Source: CAYFZR01 sp046760505 [NCBI: Candidatus Hydrothermarchaeota archaeon] (GTDB lineage Archaea > CAYFZR01). Taken from it: 64,000 bases of DNA. This document shows positions 25,079-33,385 of the stretch, in pieces. Position numbers and translations under genes: made by a program. The notes beneath the pieces were generated by a model that worked only from the letters and a program-made list of their open reading frames with translations, was not told where the DNA came from and searched no databases. The first letter of the stretch is position 1, and each line of letters opens with the position of its first letter. The stretch lies in assembly GCA_046760505.1 (NCBI GenBank), contig JBHIEG010000009.1:1-64000 (forward strand). The letters run 5' to 3'.

Positions 25079-26614
25079 ATGAGGATCTTAGCAGTAACCG
25101 GACAATTTGCTAAGGAAGATGTAAGGAGATTTTCAAAGGATTATGACGTAGATGTTATTGATTTGCCTGTAACAGTTGCGGCGTTCCTGACACCAAAAAA
25201 AATAGCCTCTTATCTAAAACAAAAAGACGTTACAAGGTACGATTTTTTGCTGACCCCTGGTTTGGTCAGGGGAGACGTTGGATATATAGAAAGGGAGCTA
25301 GGCATTCCAACCTACAAGGGACCTAGAACTGCTGCAGATTTACCTGTTTTGTTGAGTTTAATAGAAAGATTCAAAAAGGTAAAATTATCGAAAACAGTTC
25401 CTGCATGTGTATTTATAAAAGAGAAACTCGAAAAAGAGATAAAAAAAGAAATAGACAGGTACAGAGAAGACAGGGAATTAATAAACAATCTTCTGGGTAG
25501 AGAAGGTAATTTTTTAATCAAAGACTTGCCATTAGGCAAAGATTTTCCAATGAGGGTGCTAGCAGAGGTTGTAAATGCCCCAATTCTAAAGAAAAGAGAG
25601 CTTATAGCGAAAGTAGAGTATTATATTTCCAATGGAGCCGACATGATAGATTTAGGTATGATTGCAGGGGAAGATTATGCGAAGAAGGCCGGAAAACTCG
25701 TAAAGATAGTTAAGGATAATTTTGATTGTCCGGTCAGTATAGATTCAATGAACCCTGAAGAAATATGGTCTGGGGTAAATAAAGGTGCTGATTTAGTATT
25801 AAGCGGAGACAAAAGCAATCTGGATGATCTCAGTGGTATTGATGTTCCAGTGGTCATAGTTCCAACAGACTACTCTAGGGAATACGTGCCCCATAAATTT
25901 GAGGAGAGGATTAAATTGCTAAAAGAGAACATAGATATTGCCTTGAGGAATAAAATTTTTCCTATAGCAGACCCACTTTTGGATCCAATTCATTCTACGA
26001 GTCTAAGTGAGTCTATAGCAACATGTGTTTTATTTAGAAGAGAATTTAAAAACATTCCTTTATTTTTTGGTTTAGGAAATGTTACAGAATTGTTAGATGC
26101 CGATTCCCCGGGTGCAACCGCTGTTCTAGCGGGAATAGCCTCTGAACTGGACGCTTGCATACTATTTGCTCCAGAGGCAAGTGATAAGACAAGAAAAAAT
26201 ATAAGAGAACTTTCTATCGCATCAAAGATGATGTTTATATCAAAAATAAGGAGGTCTCCACCAAAAGACATAGGAATAGATTTGCTAACGATAAAAGAAA
26301 AAAGAAAAAAAGGAGAAACACTTGATATTGATGTAACAAAGGTAGAAGCAAAAGAGAAGAAAGGATACAGACTGGATCCTGCAGGTATTTTTAGAATAAT
26401 CGTAGACAACCGTATAAGGGCGATACACTTCCTTAACGGCAAGCCTACGCTAGAAATAGTGGGAGAAAATGCCAAGGAGATATGCGACGAAATAATGAGG
26501 AGAAATTTAGTATCAATGTTAGATCATGCTTTTTACTTGGGAAGAGAACTTTGTAAAGCAGAGATAGCCTTAAAATTAGATAAAAGTTATATCCAGGACC
26601 TTCCTCTCTTCTGA
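25079..26614 (+). CDS. Dihydropteroate synthase-related protein
   Basis: A 511-residue protein whose middle is a DHPS-like TIM barrel (EYYISNGADMIDLGMIAGE and FDCPVSIDSMNPEE correspond to the G.D.ID.G and SID.....V motifs). It has an N-terminal ~150-residue extension and a C-terminal domain. This archaeal family occurs in organisms that make tetrahydromethanopterin and is thought to act in pterin or H4MPT biosynthesis. I chose the ATG behind GGTGAT rather than the GTG two codons earlier. Convergent with the MtrA-like gene. Confidence 0.82.
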   Translation: MRILAVTGQFAKEDVRRFSKDYDVDVIDLPVTVAAFLTPKKIASYLKQKDVTRYDFLLTPGLVRGDVGYIERELGIPTYKGPRTAADLPVLLSLIERFKKVKLSKTVPACVFIKEKLEKEIKKEIDRYREDRELINNLLGREGNFLIKDLPLGKDFPMRVLAEVVNAPILKKRELIAKVEYYISNGADMIDLGMIAGEDYAKKAGKLVKIVKDNFDCPVSIDSMNPEEIWSGVNKGADLVLSGDKSNLDDLSGIDVPVVIVPTDYSREYVPHKFEERIKLLKENIDIALRNKIFPIADPLLDPIHSTSLSESIATCVLFRREFKNIPLFFGLGNVTELLDADSPGATAVLAGIASELDACILFAPEASDKTRKNIRELSIASKMMFISKIRRSPPKDIGIDLLTIKEKRKKGETLDIDVTKVEAKEKKGYRLDPAGIFRIIVDNRIRAIHFLNGKPTLEIVGENAKEICDEIMRRNLVSMLDHAFYLGRELCKAEIALKLDKSYIQDLPLF

Positions 26615-26619
26615 AATTT

Positions 26620-27453
26620 CTATATCCAAAAATCATCGACATCTTTAATTTTTTTCCAGTTATCAAAGGATGAAGTCCAAACTAAATCGTGTACGGTTAA
26701 TCTACCTTCTCTTATCCACTCCTTAACAGTCTTTAGATCAACAGGACCATACTTTCTTCCTTCTTTAAAAACATACCAAGTTTGAGGCTTTTCTGGTTTT
26801 TTTACGGAATCCCTGATTTTTTGTACAATTATTGCATCATCTTTTTCGAGATAGGTCCATGGCTCTCTCACCTTCCAGGTGATCTTTCCGCATATCGGGG
26901 GCTCAGGATAGGCTCCAGGATCATACAATCTATAACCCATGAATTCGGTTGGCTCCTCTTGATAACAAGACCGAACCGCTTCCCTTATCACATCAGGGCT
27001 TCCTTCGTTTAGAAGATCGATTAAAGTTATTTGATTCCTGAACCTTTCGATGGCTTCTATTTTTACATTATAGAGAAAAGGGGTTGGGGCTTCTGTACCA
27101 ATTATTTTTCTTTTTTTGTCCACTCCGTTTTTTATAAAGGCTATAAAAGCATCTCCTGTTAGATGTCCCAAAGATTCTCTTCCGCAGAGAATTATGTATC
27201 GGATGTTGGGGTTCGCCACCACGTTTGTTATGATCTTTTCTATTCCTATGTTTTCTGTTTGTAACATTCCGGCCAATGCTGCGCCAGTTTCTATAGAAAC
27301 CCTGACGATTTCTTCTAGATATAGAGGTATTTCTGTGTCCCATGTATTGAGAATCGCAACAACAGCCACGGGAGAATAATCGTTTCCTCTCAGATATCTT
27401 CCTTCTTCGGGAGGGTAATCTGGACAGGGCTTTACCTTCAGTATCTCCTCCAC
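26620..27453 (-). CDS. Soluble MtrA-like corrinoid protein with C-terminal GYF_2-type domain
   Basis: A 277-residue protein. Residues 1-190 match MtrA of the methyl-H4MPT:CoM methyltransferase (GNDYSPVAVVAILNT, LGHLTGDAF) and keep the histidine (H97) that ligates the cobamide in MtrA. The C-terminal membrane helix of true MtrA is missing; instead residues ~228-275 form a GYF_2-like domain (WYVFKEGRKYGPVDLKTV, W.....F..WK). No other mtr genes are nearby, so it is probably a soluble methyl carrier for another methyltransferase. GTG start. Confidence 0.85.
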   Translation of the reverse strand: MEEILKVKPCPDYPPEEGRYLRGNDYSPVAVVAILNTWDTEIPLYLEEIVRVSIETGAALAGMLQTENIGIEKIITNVVANPNIRYIILCGRESLGHLTGDAFIAFIKNGVDKKRKIIGTEAPTPFLYNVKIEAIERFRNQITLIDLLNEGSPDVIREAVRSCYQEEPTEFMGYRLYDPGAYPEPPICGKITWKVREPWTYLEKDDAIIVQKIRDSVKKPEKPQTWYVFKEGRKYGPVDLKTVKEWIREGRLTVHDLVWTSSFDNWKKIKDVDDFWI

Positions 27454-27600
27454 CTATATCTTTTCTTTAATTAATTTTACTTAAGACTTACAAGTGGTTA
27501 AGATCTTTCGTAACTAAAATCATGGATAAGAGTCCTTGCATGATTTTTACGGTAAAAAAGGAGCAAAGATCACCGATGTAGATCTTTTGTTAAAAGAAGT

Positions 27601-27816
27601 TTAGCACTTTTCTGTCTCTATATATTCTAATTTCAAGACTCCGTTCTTACATCCTTCAACACATATGGTACACATATCTCGCTGGCAGCATTTTTCAACA
27701 TCGACCTTGAATTCTATACCATCGTACTCAATAGCCCCTAGAGGACATGTGTTTACACAAATCATGCACATGCTGCAATTTTTTTTGTCAGTTAACCTTG
27801 GTATGGCAACTTCCAT
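27601..27816 (-). CDS. Two-cluster ferredoxin
   Basis: A 71-residue protein with two iron-sulfur sites: CSMCMICVNTCP and a longer-spaced CCQRDMCTICVEGC. Likely two [4Fe-4S] clusters, with extra cysteines at the second. It starts ten bases after the thioredoxin-fold gene upstream on the same strand and ends just short of a small coding remnant on the other strand. It may carry electrons to or from that thiol protein. Confidence 0.85.
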   Translation of the reverse strand: MEVAIPRLTDKKNCSMCMICVNTCPLGAIEYDGIEFKVDVEKCCQRDMCTICVEGCKNGVLKLEYIETEKC

Positions 27817-27826
27817 TTAATTAGCC

Positions 27827-28486
27827 TCATGGCACCTCTTTTTTGTGGAGGATCCAAGGGATCGTAATACTGAGTATGTATTCTCCCCATTCCTCAGAAA
27901 TCCTTAATGCTTCTTTTATATTCTCAATAAATTCTTTGTAGTCATTTTTTTCAAAAGATTTGACCGAATCATCTGTTTTTTTATCTAAAATCTCTAAATA
28001 TCCTATGGATTTCTCACACCAGTTTTTTGAAGGAGCTATCTTTTTTGAATTTTCGATCTGACTCTTTAAAATATTTAGAAGTGATTTCATGATGTTTTCT
28101 TTGAGTATATCTTCCTTGAAGGTTTCTAGGATTTCCAATATACACTTTAGGGAGGTAGAAATACTGGTGTTCCTGATTAAAAGAGATTGCATTCTTTCCC
28201 ATGTCATAGCTGTTTTCACCTTTAATTCGTGGGCTCGCTCTACCATGCTTCTTAGTTTGTCTGCATCTGGAACTCCAACAATTGCTAGTTTATTGTCTAT
28301 CGCAATGCTGGGTACTCCAGGTATTCCATATTCCATTGCTTTTTTCTGACCCTTTTCCGTGGCTGTGTTTAATAAAACATACTCCAGTTTATCAGACATC
28401 TCATTGGCTATCTCTTTTACCACGTCCTCTGCATATGGACAGTATGGACATGTGGGCGAGATAAATAGTTCGAGCAATACCTTCAC
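27827..28486 (-). CDS. Thioredoxin-fold protein with long helical C-terminus
   Basis: A 219-residue protein. The first 85 residues are a glutaredoxin/thioredoxin fold with CPYC (SPTCPYCPYAEDV) and the cis-proline motif GVPSIAIDNKLAIVGVP. The remaining ~130 residues are helical with no family I know. The GTG start sits behind AGGTGG; the long upstream frame is spurious and crosses the divergent promoter. The N-terminal part is very similar to the first domain of the DsrE fusion at 51.5 kb. It is co-directional with a ferredoxin gene. Confidence 0.8.
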   Translation of the reverse strand: MKVLLELFISPTCPYCPYAEDVVKEIANEMSDKLEYVLLNTATEKGQKKAMEYGIPGVPSIAIDNKLAIVGVPDADKLRSMVERAHELKVKTAMTWERMQSLLIRNTSISTSLKCILEILETFKEDILKENIMKSLLNILKSQIENSKKIAPSKNWCEKSIGYLEILDKKTDDSVKSFEKNDYKEFIENIKEALRISEEWGEYILSITIPWILHKKEVP

Positions 28487-28574
28487 GACTACCACCTTCT
28501 GTTCATATTTATTGAACAATAGTGAATTAGGATAAGTATTTATACTTTCCCCCTTAGATAACTTTGTGATCTTT

Positions 28575-29045
28575 ATGACCGAGCTATCTCCCTTAAGCAT
28601 ATTGATGAAACTTCCCAAGACTAATTGTAAAAAGTGTGGATTACCAACATGCATGGCCTTCGCAGTCTCATTGATCCAAAGGAAGAAGGAGTTGGAAGAA
28701 TGTACTCCCTTGTTCGAAGATGCTAAGTACGCTAAGAACAGGGAAGAATTACAGGAGATGTTAAAACCCCTCAAAGAAGTAAGTACAGAAACCGGTTTGA
28801 TAGTTAACGAAGATCTGTGCTTTGGATGTGGAAACTGCGTTATAGCATGTCCAGTTAATGTGGCGGAAGAGCCTTACAGGGTAGGACAGGGAAAAGGACC
28901 CCAATCTGATAAGTATATATTACACACTGAAGATGGCGTTGTAAAAGCTATAAATGTAAAATCCTGCAGACGCTTTGGTGAACACAGAGTTTTGTGCGAG
29001 GCATGTATTGTAACTTGTCCAAGCAAAGCCATAAAGTTTGTTTGA
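28575..29045 (+). CDS. Fe-S protein: CdhE-type cluster domain plus two [4Fe-4S] sites
   Basis: A 156-residue electron-transfer protein. Residues 12-50 form the four-cysteine Fe-S domain seen at the start of CO dehydrogenase/acetyl-CoA synthase gamma subunits (CKKCGLPTCMAF plus a later Cys). The C-terminal half has a ferredoxin site CFGCGNCVIACP and a second (C, then CEACIVTCP). It is the first gene of a tight operon with FwdB-like and FwdD-like genes and probably feeds their clusters. Confidence 0.83.
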   Translation: MTELSPLSILMKLPKTNCKKCGLPTCMAFAVSLIQRKKELEECTPLFEDAKYAKNREELQEMLKPLKEVSTETGLIVNEDLCFGCGNCVIACPVNVAEEPYRVGQGKGPQSDKYILHTEDGVVKAINVKSCRRFGEHRVLCEACIVTCPSKAIKFV

Positions 29046-29054
29046 GGTCTCTTT

Positions 29055-30128
29055 ATGGAGGTAATTTGTTCAGGATGCAGTTGCTTGTGCGACGACATTG
29101 AAATAAAAGGCACCGTCTTCTGGAATGCTTGCAGAAAAGGAACCGGGAGACTTAAGCCGGTAGAAGGAGAAACCGATGTTAAAAAAATAAATGAGGCGAT
29201 AGATCTCTTAAATTCTTCTAAAAAAATAGGAATCTACGGTGGTGCAAACCTGTCTAACGAAGGAATAAAAATCCTATTCGATCTAGCAGAAAACCTAGGA
29301 GCTATTTTTTGGAACAGAGATTTAATCCAAAGAAATTTGTTTTTGAAAGCGTACGAAGAATGGGAAATCGCAAAACTTGACGAAATAAAGGATTATGGAA
29401 GATTTATTATGTGCTGGGGATCGGATAACATGAACACTCATCCAAGGCTTTTGAGCAGGTACATTTACTTTACTCATGGAGAAAAGACCCCAAAAGGCTA
29501 TGAAGACAGGATCTTAGTTCCAATAGACATCGAATTAACCCCAACAGCAGTTATTTCATTGCCATACTACGTCAAATTGAAGAAAGGAACCATATCTGAG
29601 ATAGAGAAAGCGGACAAAAAGGAGACTAAATTGGTTAAACATGCTCTAGAGAAGGCTGAACACAGGTATATTATAATTGGAGAGAGAATAATAGAAGAGG
29701 AAGACGAACTGGATAGGTTCATAAAAGAGTACGAAATGAAGGTTTTGCCCTTAGCGCATGGATTCAACCACTACTCATTGTTTGAAGAACTCTTGAAAAG
29801 AACAAAGAATATCTCTCCCTATGACTTTGAAAACAAAGAGATAGCTAAAGAGTACAAAGTTGATGTACTCTTGATTGTGGGGGGAAATCCTTTTGCAAAG
29901 GTGCCTGACTCGCAAGAATGGGCTGAAAAAATTATAACACTAGATCCTTTCAGATCATACACCGCGTTGAAATCAGAAGTCTGGATAAAGAGTGCACTTA
30001 ATGGAGTTTGTGTATCGACAAATGCAAAAAGAATGGATGGGGAGGATGTTTCCATAGAGGCATTGTATCAAGGAAAGTTGCTCTCTGATGAGGAGATTCT
30101 CAGGAGTATTTTGGAGGGAACCACATGA
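29055..30128 (+). CDS. FwdB-like molybdopterin protein lacking the active-site cysteine
   Basis: A 357-residue homologue of formylmethanofuran dehydrogenase subunit B, shorter than the usual ~430. The N-terminal cluster motif (CSGCSCLCDD, then NACRKG) and the segments MCWGSDNMNTHPRLLSRY and LIVGGNPFAK are conserved. The stretch that normally holds the Cys or SeCys ligand to W/Mo (a C-H-G-P motif between the 'GA' strand and the 'WG..P..HPR' motif) is here FWNRDLIQRN with no cysteine and no in-frame TGA. Activity is therefore doubtful or altered. It overlaps the FwdD-like gene by ATGA. Confidence 0.8.
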   Translation: MEVICSGCSCLCDDIEIKGTVFWNACRKGTGRLKPVEGETDVKKINEAIDLLNSSKKIGIYGGANLSNEGIKILFDLAENLGAIFWNRDLIQRNLFLKAYEEWEIAKLDEIKDYGRFIMCWGSDNMNTHPRLLSRYIYFTHGEKTPKGYEDRILVPIDIELTPTAVISLPYYVKLKKGTISEIEKADKKETKLVKHALEKAEHRYIIIGERIIEEEDELDRFIKEYEMKVLPLAHGFNHYSLFEELLKRTKNISPYDFENKEIAKEYKVDVLLIVGGNPFAKVPDSQEWAEKIITLDPFRSYTALKSEVWIKSALNGVCVSTNAKRMDGEDVSIEALYQGKLLSDEEILRSILEGTT

Positions 30129-30448
30129 GAATTAGCGTGTTTGTTGGAGATTATGTATTCCAAACTGCAAGGGACGCCTTGAGTAAAGATTACGTTGATT
30201 CCTCTGCCATATGTATATTAAGCGAAGAAACCGCAAAGAAATTAAATGTTAAAGGCGAAGATAGAGTTGAACTAAATATTAACGGAAAATCACTGGTTTT
30301 AAAGGTAAAGATAACTGAAAGAAAAGTAGATTATGCTTTTGTCCCGCTAAGCCCATGGATCGTGGATTTGGTAACGCAGGAACAGATAGAAAAAGGATTT
30401 ATTTCAGATATCCAAAAAACCACAAGGGAGATTGAGCCGTTACCTTAA
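30125..30448 (+). CDS. FwdD-like molybdopterin-dinucleotide-binding protein
   Basis: A 107-residue beta-barrel domain like FwdD/FmdD (AICILSEETAKKLNVKGEDRVELN, then VPLSPWIVDLVT). In the Fwd complex this piece binds the second half of the pterin cofactor. It overlaps the FwdB-like gene and ends the operon. FwdA, FwdC, FwdF and FwdG are not nearby. Confidence 0.8.
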   Translation: MRISVFVGDYVFQTARDALSKDYVDSSAICILSEETAKKLNVKGEDRVELNINGKSLVLKVKITERKVDYAFVPLSPWIVDLVTQEQIEKGFISDIQKTTREIEPLP

Positions 30449-30469
30449 GATTCCAACTTTATTTTTTAC

Positions 30470-30592
30470 TCAGTACCTAATCCGTTTTTTAAATAATAAT
30501 TTGATGCAGTTTTTAGCTTTTAAATATCCATTTATTTCCCACGTCTTCTTTTTCTTTTTCTCTTTTGCCTCCTCTGTCTCTTCTTCTTCCAT
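30470..30592 (-). CDS. Possible 40-aa Lys/Glu-rich small protein
   Basis: An ATG-started frame in a gap between two rightward genes. It has an acidic/basic N-terminus (EEEETEEAKEKKKKK) and a normal-looking basic tail (TWEINGYLKAKNCIKLLF). The strand is strongly purine-rich, as coding strands here are. No family recognised and no good ribosome binding site. A TATA-like stretch lies about 50 bases before the ATG. It could equally be chance. Confidence 0.3.
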   Translation of the reverse strand: MEEEETEEAKEKKKKKTWEINGYLKAKNCIKLLFKKRIRY

Positions 30593-30718
30593 TTTTTTCT
30601 CAAGGCGACCCCTCTGAATTCAAAAAATTTTCCAGGTATTATAAAAATTACGCAAAGAATACATTAATTTTGTATGGCTAGGAACTTATAAGTAATCAGG
30701 TATAAACTAATCTAAGAT

Positions 30719-31981
30719 ATGAAAAGGGTGAGTTTGCTACCTGGAGAGTATTTAACCATAGAGGGAGCTGCAAGATTAAACATAAAAGAAGGTGAAGTTT
30801 TAATCGGTGAAAAGGAATATTTTGAAGGTGAAGAATACATAATTTTGCGTGGCGATAAGATCTTTGTTAAAGCGATGAAAGAATCAACTCTAGAAATATT
30901 TCTAGGCACTGGTGGTTCTATAAAAAAAGTTGAGCAGGTAATACCAGAGAGTTGGGTTAAAGCGGCTAAAGCAATCTTAGATCATGAAAAACCATGCGTG
31001 TCCATGATAGTTGGAGGAGTGGATACAGGAAAGACAACTTTAACTACTTATATCGCAAATCAATGTTTTGAAAACAACTTAAGGACGATAGTTATAGATG
31101 CCGACCTTGGACAATCCAGTATAGGACCTCCAACCACGATTTCTTTGGGAATCGTGAATAGGAAAATAAGCAGATTGTCCGATTTGAACATGGAAAGCGG
31201 ATTCTTTGTAGGTTCTACTTCTCCAAATCACCATTTATTACAGTGCATATCTGGTTTAAGGTTGCTTCTAGACAAGGCACTTCAGCTCAAAGGAGATGTG
31301 ATACTGATAGATACATCTGGAATGATATCGGGAGGTCCTGGAAGGGCTTTAAAGATTCATAAAACCATGCTAATAAAGCCAAATTTCTTATTTATTCTCA
31401 GAAAAGGGAAAGAACTGGATTACCTCATTAATATATTTCGAAATATAAATGTTCGCCCGCTAGAAGTACCAGAAGAAGTCAGGGGAACATCTAGAGAAGA
31501 AAGGAGATTTTTCAGGGAATTGGCATTCAGAAACTACTTCTCAAATGCCAGAGAAATAGAATTTGATCTGAAAAAAGTAAAGGTTATTGGAACATTTTTT
31601 GGCACAGGCACCGTTGATGAAGAAATGAAATACAAAATCTCTTCATTCTTTAAGGAAAAAATAAATTATTGTGAGAATTTGGGTGAAGGGTATTTAATTG
31701 TAACTGAAAAACCTAGGCAAGGAAGAGTTAGAAACGATTTTGATAGGCAGTTTAAAGTTTTAGAAAAAGGTTTTGAAGAGCAAATTCTCGTTGGATTGTT
31801 GGACGGAGATCAAGAACTTCTAGATCTAGGAATAATGAGAAGAATTGACTATTCAAATAAAAAAGCATATGTTTACTCCCCGACTATCGATCCTGATAAA
31901 ATCAATACGATAAAGTTGGGTTCAATAAGGATAAAAGAGGATGGAAAGGAAATAGGCTTCATTCCTTTGGGTAGTTTTTGA
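30719..31981 (+). CDS. Clp1/Grc3-type polynucleotide 5'-hydroxyl kinase
   Basis: A 420-residue protein with an N-terminal beta domain, a P-loop kinase core with GGVDTGKTTL near residue 99, DADLGQSSIGPPTT, DTSGMI, and a C-terminal beta domain. Archaeal members phosphorylate 5'-OH ends of RNA or DNA and are linked to RNA processing. It ends exactly where the convergent bpsA gene ends. A TATA-type promoter (AACTTATAAGT) lies about 30 bases upstream, so the mRNA has a short leader. Confidence 0.9.
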   Translation: MKRVSLLPGEYLTIEGAARLNIKEGEVLIGEKEYFEGEEYIILRGDKIFVKAMKESTLEIFLGTGGSIKKVEQVIPESWVKAAKAILDHEKPCVSMIVGGVDTGKTTLTTYIANQCFENNLRTIVIDADLGQSSIGPPTTISLGIVNRKISRLSDLNMESGFFVGSTSPNHHLLQCISGLRLLLDKALQLKGDVILIDTSGMISGGPGRALKIHKTMLIKPNFLFILRKGKELDYLINIFRNINVRPLEVPEEVRGTSREERRFFRELAFRNYFSNAREIEFDLKKVKVIGTFFGTGTVDEEMKYKISSFFKEKINYCENLGEGYLIVTEKPRQGRVRNDFDRQFKVLEKGFEEQILVGLLDGDQELLDLGIMRRIDYSNKKAYVYSPTIDPDKINTIKLGSIRIKEDGKEIGFIPLGSF

Positions 31982-32971
31982 TCAAGGACCTTCCATGTAG
32001 TCGTATAGGTCCCCATCAACTCTTTCCTCGTAGATTATATTCTTATCTTTGATTAATTCTATTCTGAATAGATTTGACTTGTACCATCTTTTGGTTGGCT
32101 CCGGGACTTCTTCAGAAACGCCTTCTCCCCTATATAATTTGGCAATCTCTGGATAAAGTTCGTACGTGCTGAAGTTTCTTCTTATATCGGTAACTACGAA
32201 TCCCATGTCCATTAAAGATTTTTCTACAAAATACCATCTTGAAAGAGGCGCATCTGTGAAGGTCATTGAGAAGTATCCGGAACCTTCCTCCTTTAAGCAT
32301 TCTAATCCTCTACATACAAACAAAGTTAGTGCAATCGCTGTATCAGGAGGATCTGTGGTAAAACAATCGAATTTATCTCTCAGATCTCTAGGAATCGGAT
32401 CTCTAAGGTCAAATCTAATGGTTTTAATTCCAAGTTCCTGATCGTTTATGAATTCCAATATCCTTTCGTCAATATCTATTGCTGTCACTTTCTTTGCCAA
32501 GCCAGTCATTGCAATCGCTATGCTTACAAGATCATCGTCTCCCAAAACGATGATGTTCTTTCCATCTATATCTCCATAGTTGAGCATGAATAAAACCCTT
32601 GCAATTGTGGAATCTGTAGTTATGAATGATTGATCGTATTCAGGCACGTTGTAAGGTCTGTTTCTAGAAATTTCCTCGAATTCTTTAAGAAAATCATCAT
32701 CGATTGCTATTCCTCTTCCATCACACTCTGGACAAACTTTATCTCCCACTTCTTTTACACCTAATTCTTCCGCAAAATTCTCTCCCTCTTTAGTAAGAGA
32801 GAATCTATAATTATTCTCGTCAACGTAACCATTTTTTCTAAGGATCTTGAGTGTTTTTGTTAGTTCTCGCATTGGTACTGCGGAAAATGAGGCAATCTCC
32901 CAAATATCCAAATCTTTTTTAAGCAGAGCCCTCAAAATTTCTCTAACATATCTCATTCTTGTTACTCCCAT
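31982..32971 (-). CDS. bpsA: Branched-chain polyamine synthase BpsA
   Basis: A 329-residue aminopropyltransferase making N4-bis(aminopropyl)spermidine, a polyamine of thermophilic archaea. An N-terminal winged helix precedes a CPECDGRG knuckle, the PEYDQ motif, the nucleotide loop LGDDDLVSIA, and TDPPDTA. The C-terminal acidic tail (EERVDGDLYDYMEG) is typical. The start is uncertain: ATG at 32971 is my choice, but GTG at 32989 overlaps the GGAGGTGA motif and ATG at 32956 is possible. Its presence supports a thermophilic host. Confidence 0.9.
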   Translation of the reverse strand: MGVTRMRYVREILRALLKKDLDIWEIASFSAVPMRELTKTLKILRKNGYVDENNYRFSLTKEGENFAEELGVKEVGDKVCPECDGRGIAIDDDFLKEFEEISRNRPYNVPEYDQSFITTDSTIARVLFMLNYGDIDGKNIIVLGDDDLVSIAIAMTGLAKKVTAIDIDERILEFINDQELGIKTIRFDLRDPIPRDLRDKFDCFTTDPPDTAIALTLFVCRGLECLKEEGSGYFSMTFTDAPLSRWYFVEKSLMDMGFVVTDIRRNFSTYELYPEIAKLYRGEGVSEEVPEPTKRWYKSNLFRIELIKDKNIIYEERVDGDLYDYMEGP

Positions 32972-33150
32972 CTCTCTTATCGTCTTCACCTCCGGTGTGA
33001 TAATTTAGCCTAGATTATTGCTTTTCGTTTTTGGTCGATAAAACTTATGGTGTATTTCAAGATTTAATCAAAAATGTAAAAAAAGTCTACAAGGTTTTTT
33101 AAGCAAAAAAAACATTTTGACACTTTCCTGTTAAGAATAGAGCCGAATAG

Positions 33151-33162
33151 AAAAGTTTATAT
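33151..33162 (+). promoter_or_regulatory. Strong TATA/BRE promoter for the structured RNA
   Basis: AAAAGTTTATAT is a textbook archaeal BRE plus TATA box. The RNA's terminal helix begins about 28 bases after the TATA core, the expected distance to a transcription start. No protein-coding gene starts downstream on this strand. Confidence 0.75.
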
Positions 33163-33185
33163 CTTTAAAGTTACACTTCATATTT

Positions 33186-33359
33186 GCCCCAAGCAGATCG
33201 GGAAAACTTGCGACGAGGTGAACCGCTCAGCATCGAGAATTCGATGTTGAACGGGGTGGTAGTTGCAAGAACGATACCACGATGCAAAGAACCAGTTGAA
33301 AAACTGGGGAAGGTGTCGGTGGCCAGTATCGAAGTACCGAGACTGCTTGGGGCTTTTTT
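33186..33359 (+). ncRNA. Novel-looking structured RNA: closed three-helix junction
   Basis: About 174 bases, GC-rich against the flanks, with no ORF. Helix P1 pairs 33186-33196 with 33343-33353 (11 perfect pairs) and continues 33198-33201 with 33337-33340. P2 pairs 33207-33214 with 33262-33269 and is capped by a 10-pair hairpin, 33227-33236 with 33241-33250. P3 pairs 33272-33277 with 33326-33331, then CAC/GTG, and is capped by a 6-pair hairpin with a GAAA tetraloop (33292-33307). A T6 tract follows P1, and a strong promoter precedes it. It is not 5S, tRNA or a recognisable RNase P or SRP RNA. Confidence 0.75.
33343..33359 (+). terminator. T-tract terminator at the end of the structured RNA
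   Basis: The 3' strand of helix P1 is followed at once by six T residues, matching archaeal U-tract termination and a helix-plus-T-run pattern. The convergent marker 4 gene ends 27 bases further on. Confidence 0.6.
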
Positions 33360-33385
33360 ATTGTTTCTTCTAACTTATTGATAGT

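Noticed and set aside
28487-28774. 96-residue extension of the thioredoxin-fold gene
   Set aside because: It overlaps the divergent promoter and the start of the Fe-S gene; the GTG behind AGGTGG gives the family N-terminus.
29055-30128. Selenocysteine version of FwdB
   Set aside because: No in-frame TGA exists where the metal ligand should be.
33186-33359. SRP RNA, 5S rRNA or c-di-GMP riboswitch
   Set aside because: The three-way junction with a GAAA loop suggested SRP or c-di-GMP, but the SRP helix-8 loop, the 5S core and the riboswitch binding core are not present.
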